Assembly: GCA_903834675.1 (NCBI GenBank) | Contig: CAILKC010000402.1 | Coordinates: 1 to 7,306, forward strand | From: an uncultured Victivallales bacterium | Lineage (GTDB): Bacteria > Verrucomicrobiota > Lentisphaeria > Oligosphaerales > JAFGRS01 | DNA length: 7,306 bases | Direction of reading: 5' to 3' | The notes under the pieces: model-generated | Database searches by the model: none | The model's input: only the letters and a program-made list of their open reading frames with translations | What the model was told of the DNA's origin: nothing | Program-made: the position numbers and the translations under genes | In this document: piece after piece, positions 6,390-7,306 of the stretch | How the letters are laid out: each line of letters begins with the position of its first letter | Numbering within the stretch: the stretch's first letter is position 1

Positions 6390-7033
6390 GCCTCGGCGGC
6401 GCCTGCGCGTTGCCGATCGATCCGAGTATGGACGGGCAGTTCCAGCTGGTCCTAACCCTTGACCGGCGTGACCGGGGCCGCGTGACCGGATTCGGGATAC
6501 TGACGCTGGCGAATGGGCGTCACATTGCCGTGCAGGCCATGGGTAAGGAAGCTGCAGGCTTGGTGATTCTCCGGGTTGGCGGGGATGGGGCCATGGACCC
6601 GTCATTTGCTGCGGTTAGGCTCCGGCTAACCCTACGGACTCTCGCCGACGGCACGGCCGACGGCGTAGGGCACCGCGGGCCGCATCCGTCCCACGCTTGT
6701 CTCGAGAGGTGCGGCTTGCCGACACCGCTCTGGCGTTCTGGCCTGTTATCTGGGGAAAGACGAGTGGCATGGGAGGGTTGGGACCGGATCACCCATGGCG
6801 ACCGAATCTCATCCTCTATGGAACCTGCTCTCGATGTCGGCGAGGAGGTAGGTACCATCTCTGTCTCTCCCCCCCTCGCCCTTTTTTGTCGCACCTCTGC
6901 AGCAACGGGGGCTGTCCCTGCTGCGGATCATGCACCGTGCTGCGGGGAACCATCCACGCATGATCGTCGGAACGCTCTCCGCTTCCCTGAGGCTGCGCCT
7001 TCCCATCCTGCGTCGGGCGCGACGGACCTATGA
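6386..7033 (+). CDS. Doubtful ORF: real beta-rich N-terminal fragment, degenerate tail
   Basis: The ATG overlaps the patatin stop codon (ATGA), so it is in position to be translated by coupling. Residues 10-95 look like a real beta-rich domain: FQLVLTLDRRDRGRVTGFG, LTLANGRHIAVQAMGKEA, VILRVGG, DPSFAAVRLRLTL and LADGTADG. This strand-turn repeat with GxVTGxGxLxLxNG resembles the repeated C-terminal modules of large secreted proteins from planctomycete-like bacteria (pattern recalled, not searched). After about residue 95 (near 6670) the translation loses any protein-like order, is rich in Cys, Pro, Ser and Arg, runs through the candidate terminator and ends inside the convergent recombinase gene. 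I therefore think only the first 285 or so bases are descended from a gene, and that it is a truncated or captured fragment. Confidence 0.35.
   Translation: MSLGGACALPIDPSMDGQFQLVLTLDRRDRGRVTGFGILTLANGRHIAVQAMGKEAAGLVILRVGGDGAMDPSFAAVRLRLTLRTLADGTADGVGHRGPHPSHACLERCGLPTPLWRSGLLSGERRVAWEGWDRITHGDRISSSMEPALDVGEEVGTISVSPPLALFCRTSAATGAVPAADHAPCCGEPSTHDRRNALRFPEAAPSHPASGATDL
6839..6887 (+). terminator. Candidate rho-independent terminator for the rightward cluster
   Basis: GGCGAGG (6839-6845) pairs perfectly with CCTCGCC (6874-6880), and after one C there is a run of six T (6882-6887). Two further G-C pairs (6847-6848 with 6871-6872) can form after a mismatch. The remaining loop is long, about 22 bases, which weakens the call. 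It lies 450 bases after the patatin stop, between the cluster and the convergent recombinase gene, and is the only stem plus T-run I found on this strand downstream of the trio. Confidence 0.5.
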
Positions 7034-7306
7034 GACCAAGACCCTACGGATCTCGCTGACGCCCTCACTCGCGTCCTTGAGGCCGTCTATGATCGCCAAC
7101 GCCTTCGCGATGCGCTCCCGGTCGGATGTGGCGTTGGTATTGCCGGCGATGGCCATGATCGCCTTCTCTTGGGCATCCTCGCCGATGTGGGTGTAGTGCT
7201 TGGCGACGACCTGCGAGTTGGCGCCGACGATGGAAACGACGACAGCCTCCGGAATCCCGGCCTCGGCACAGTGAGAGACGAAGCTGTGCCGCAGGGAATG
7301 GAAGCC
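7028..7306 (-). CDS. Tyrosine recombinase/integrase, C-terminal part (runs off the window)
   Basis: A minus-strand frame open to the window edge encodes the last 92 residues of a phage-integrase-family recombinase and ends at a TAG (7030-7028). The catalytic HxxR is HSLR in HSLRHSF (residues 3-6 from the edge) and the nucleophile is Tyr38 in KHYTHIG. Between them, where most family members have LGH or VGH, this protein reads VGAN, so the usual His/Trp of the active site appears to be replaced. The tail after the Tyr is long (about 54 residues) and helical, with IAKALAIIDGL. The N-terminal core-binding and first catalytic Arg lie outside the window. The gene converges on the dynamin-patatin cluster. 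It may be the integrase of the island carrying the cluster or of a neighbouring element; its attachment site is not identifiable here. Confidence 0.85.
   Translation of the reverse strand, partial: GFHSLRHSFVSHCAEAGIPEAVVVSIVGANSQVVAKHYTHIGEDAQEKAIMAIAGNTNATSDRERIAKALAIIDGLKDASEGVSEIRRVLVS

Noticed and set aside
5763..6605. Minus-strand frame of 280 codons opposite the patatin gene
   Set aside because: Antisense open frame typical of GC-rich coding DNA; the product is rich in Arg, Pro and Ser and the plus strand carries patatin motifs throughout.
1..7306. CRISPR array, rRNA, integron attC array or retron-like structure
   Set aside because: No regularly spaced repeats, no attC core pair, no reverse transcriptase and no structured RNA genes were seen on either strand.

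Overview
This window comes from a GC-rich bacterium that uses Shine-Dalgarno sites. Its codons are strongly biased to G/C at third positions, and its genes are short-spaced. The style of the C-terminal tyrosine recombinase at the right edge, and of two small degenerate proteins, recalls Planctomycetes/Verrucomicrobia/Lentisphaerae-type genomes, but the sequence does not fix the phylum. The right edge (recombinase) and left edge (probable transposase-tail remnant) make this look like an accessory island rather than core chromosome.

Layout, left to right. 1-180: no gene seen. 181-540 (-): protein-like reading frame with no credible N-terminus, probably the tail of a decayed transposase-like gene. 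599-982 (-, perhaps from 1075): small XRE/Cro-CI-type helix-turn-helix regulator. 983-1345: a gene-free control region with a rightward sigma70-like promoter (TTGACA-N17-TATGTT) that overlaps four GTGTC/GACAC half-sites in an exactly symmetric 52-bp array, then an untranslated leader ending in a hairpin next to a ribosome binding site. 1346-1693 (+): small uncharacterised protein of 115 aa. 1778-4228 (+): 816-aa bacterial dynamin-like GTPase. 4344-5279 (+): 311-aa coiled-coil protein resembling the YjcZ/RdcB partner of the E. coli dynamin-like protein CrfC/YjdA (RdcA). 5313-6389 (+): patatin-like phospholipase. 6386-about 6670 (+): a beta-rich protein fragment whose ATG overlaps the patatin stop codon. 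6839-6887: candidate rho-independent terminator. 7028-7306 (-): C-terminal 92 residues of a tyrosine recombinase, running off the window.

The central genes read as one rightward unit. The divergent HTH protein probably acts on the operator array, the promoter drives the 115-aa gene and the three large genes, and transcription may end at 6887. The core is a membrane-directed trio: a membrane-remodelling GTPase, a coiled-coil partner and a lipid hydrolase. CrfC/YjcZ-type pairs are known, but adding a patatin lipase and a divergent regulator next to a recombinase suggests a membrane-acting stress or anti-phage module. That function is inference; the gene identities rest on visible motifs.
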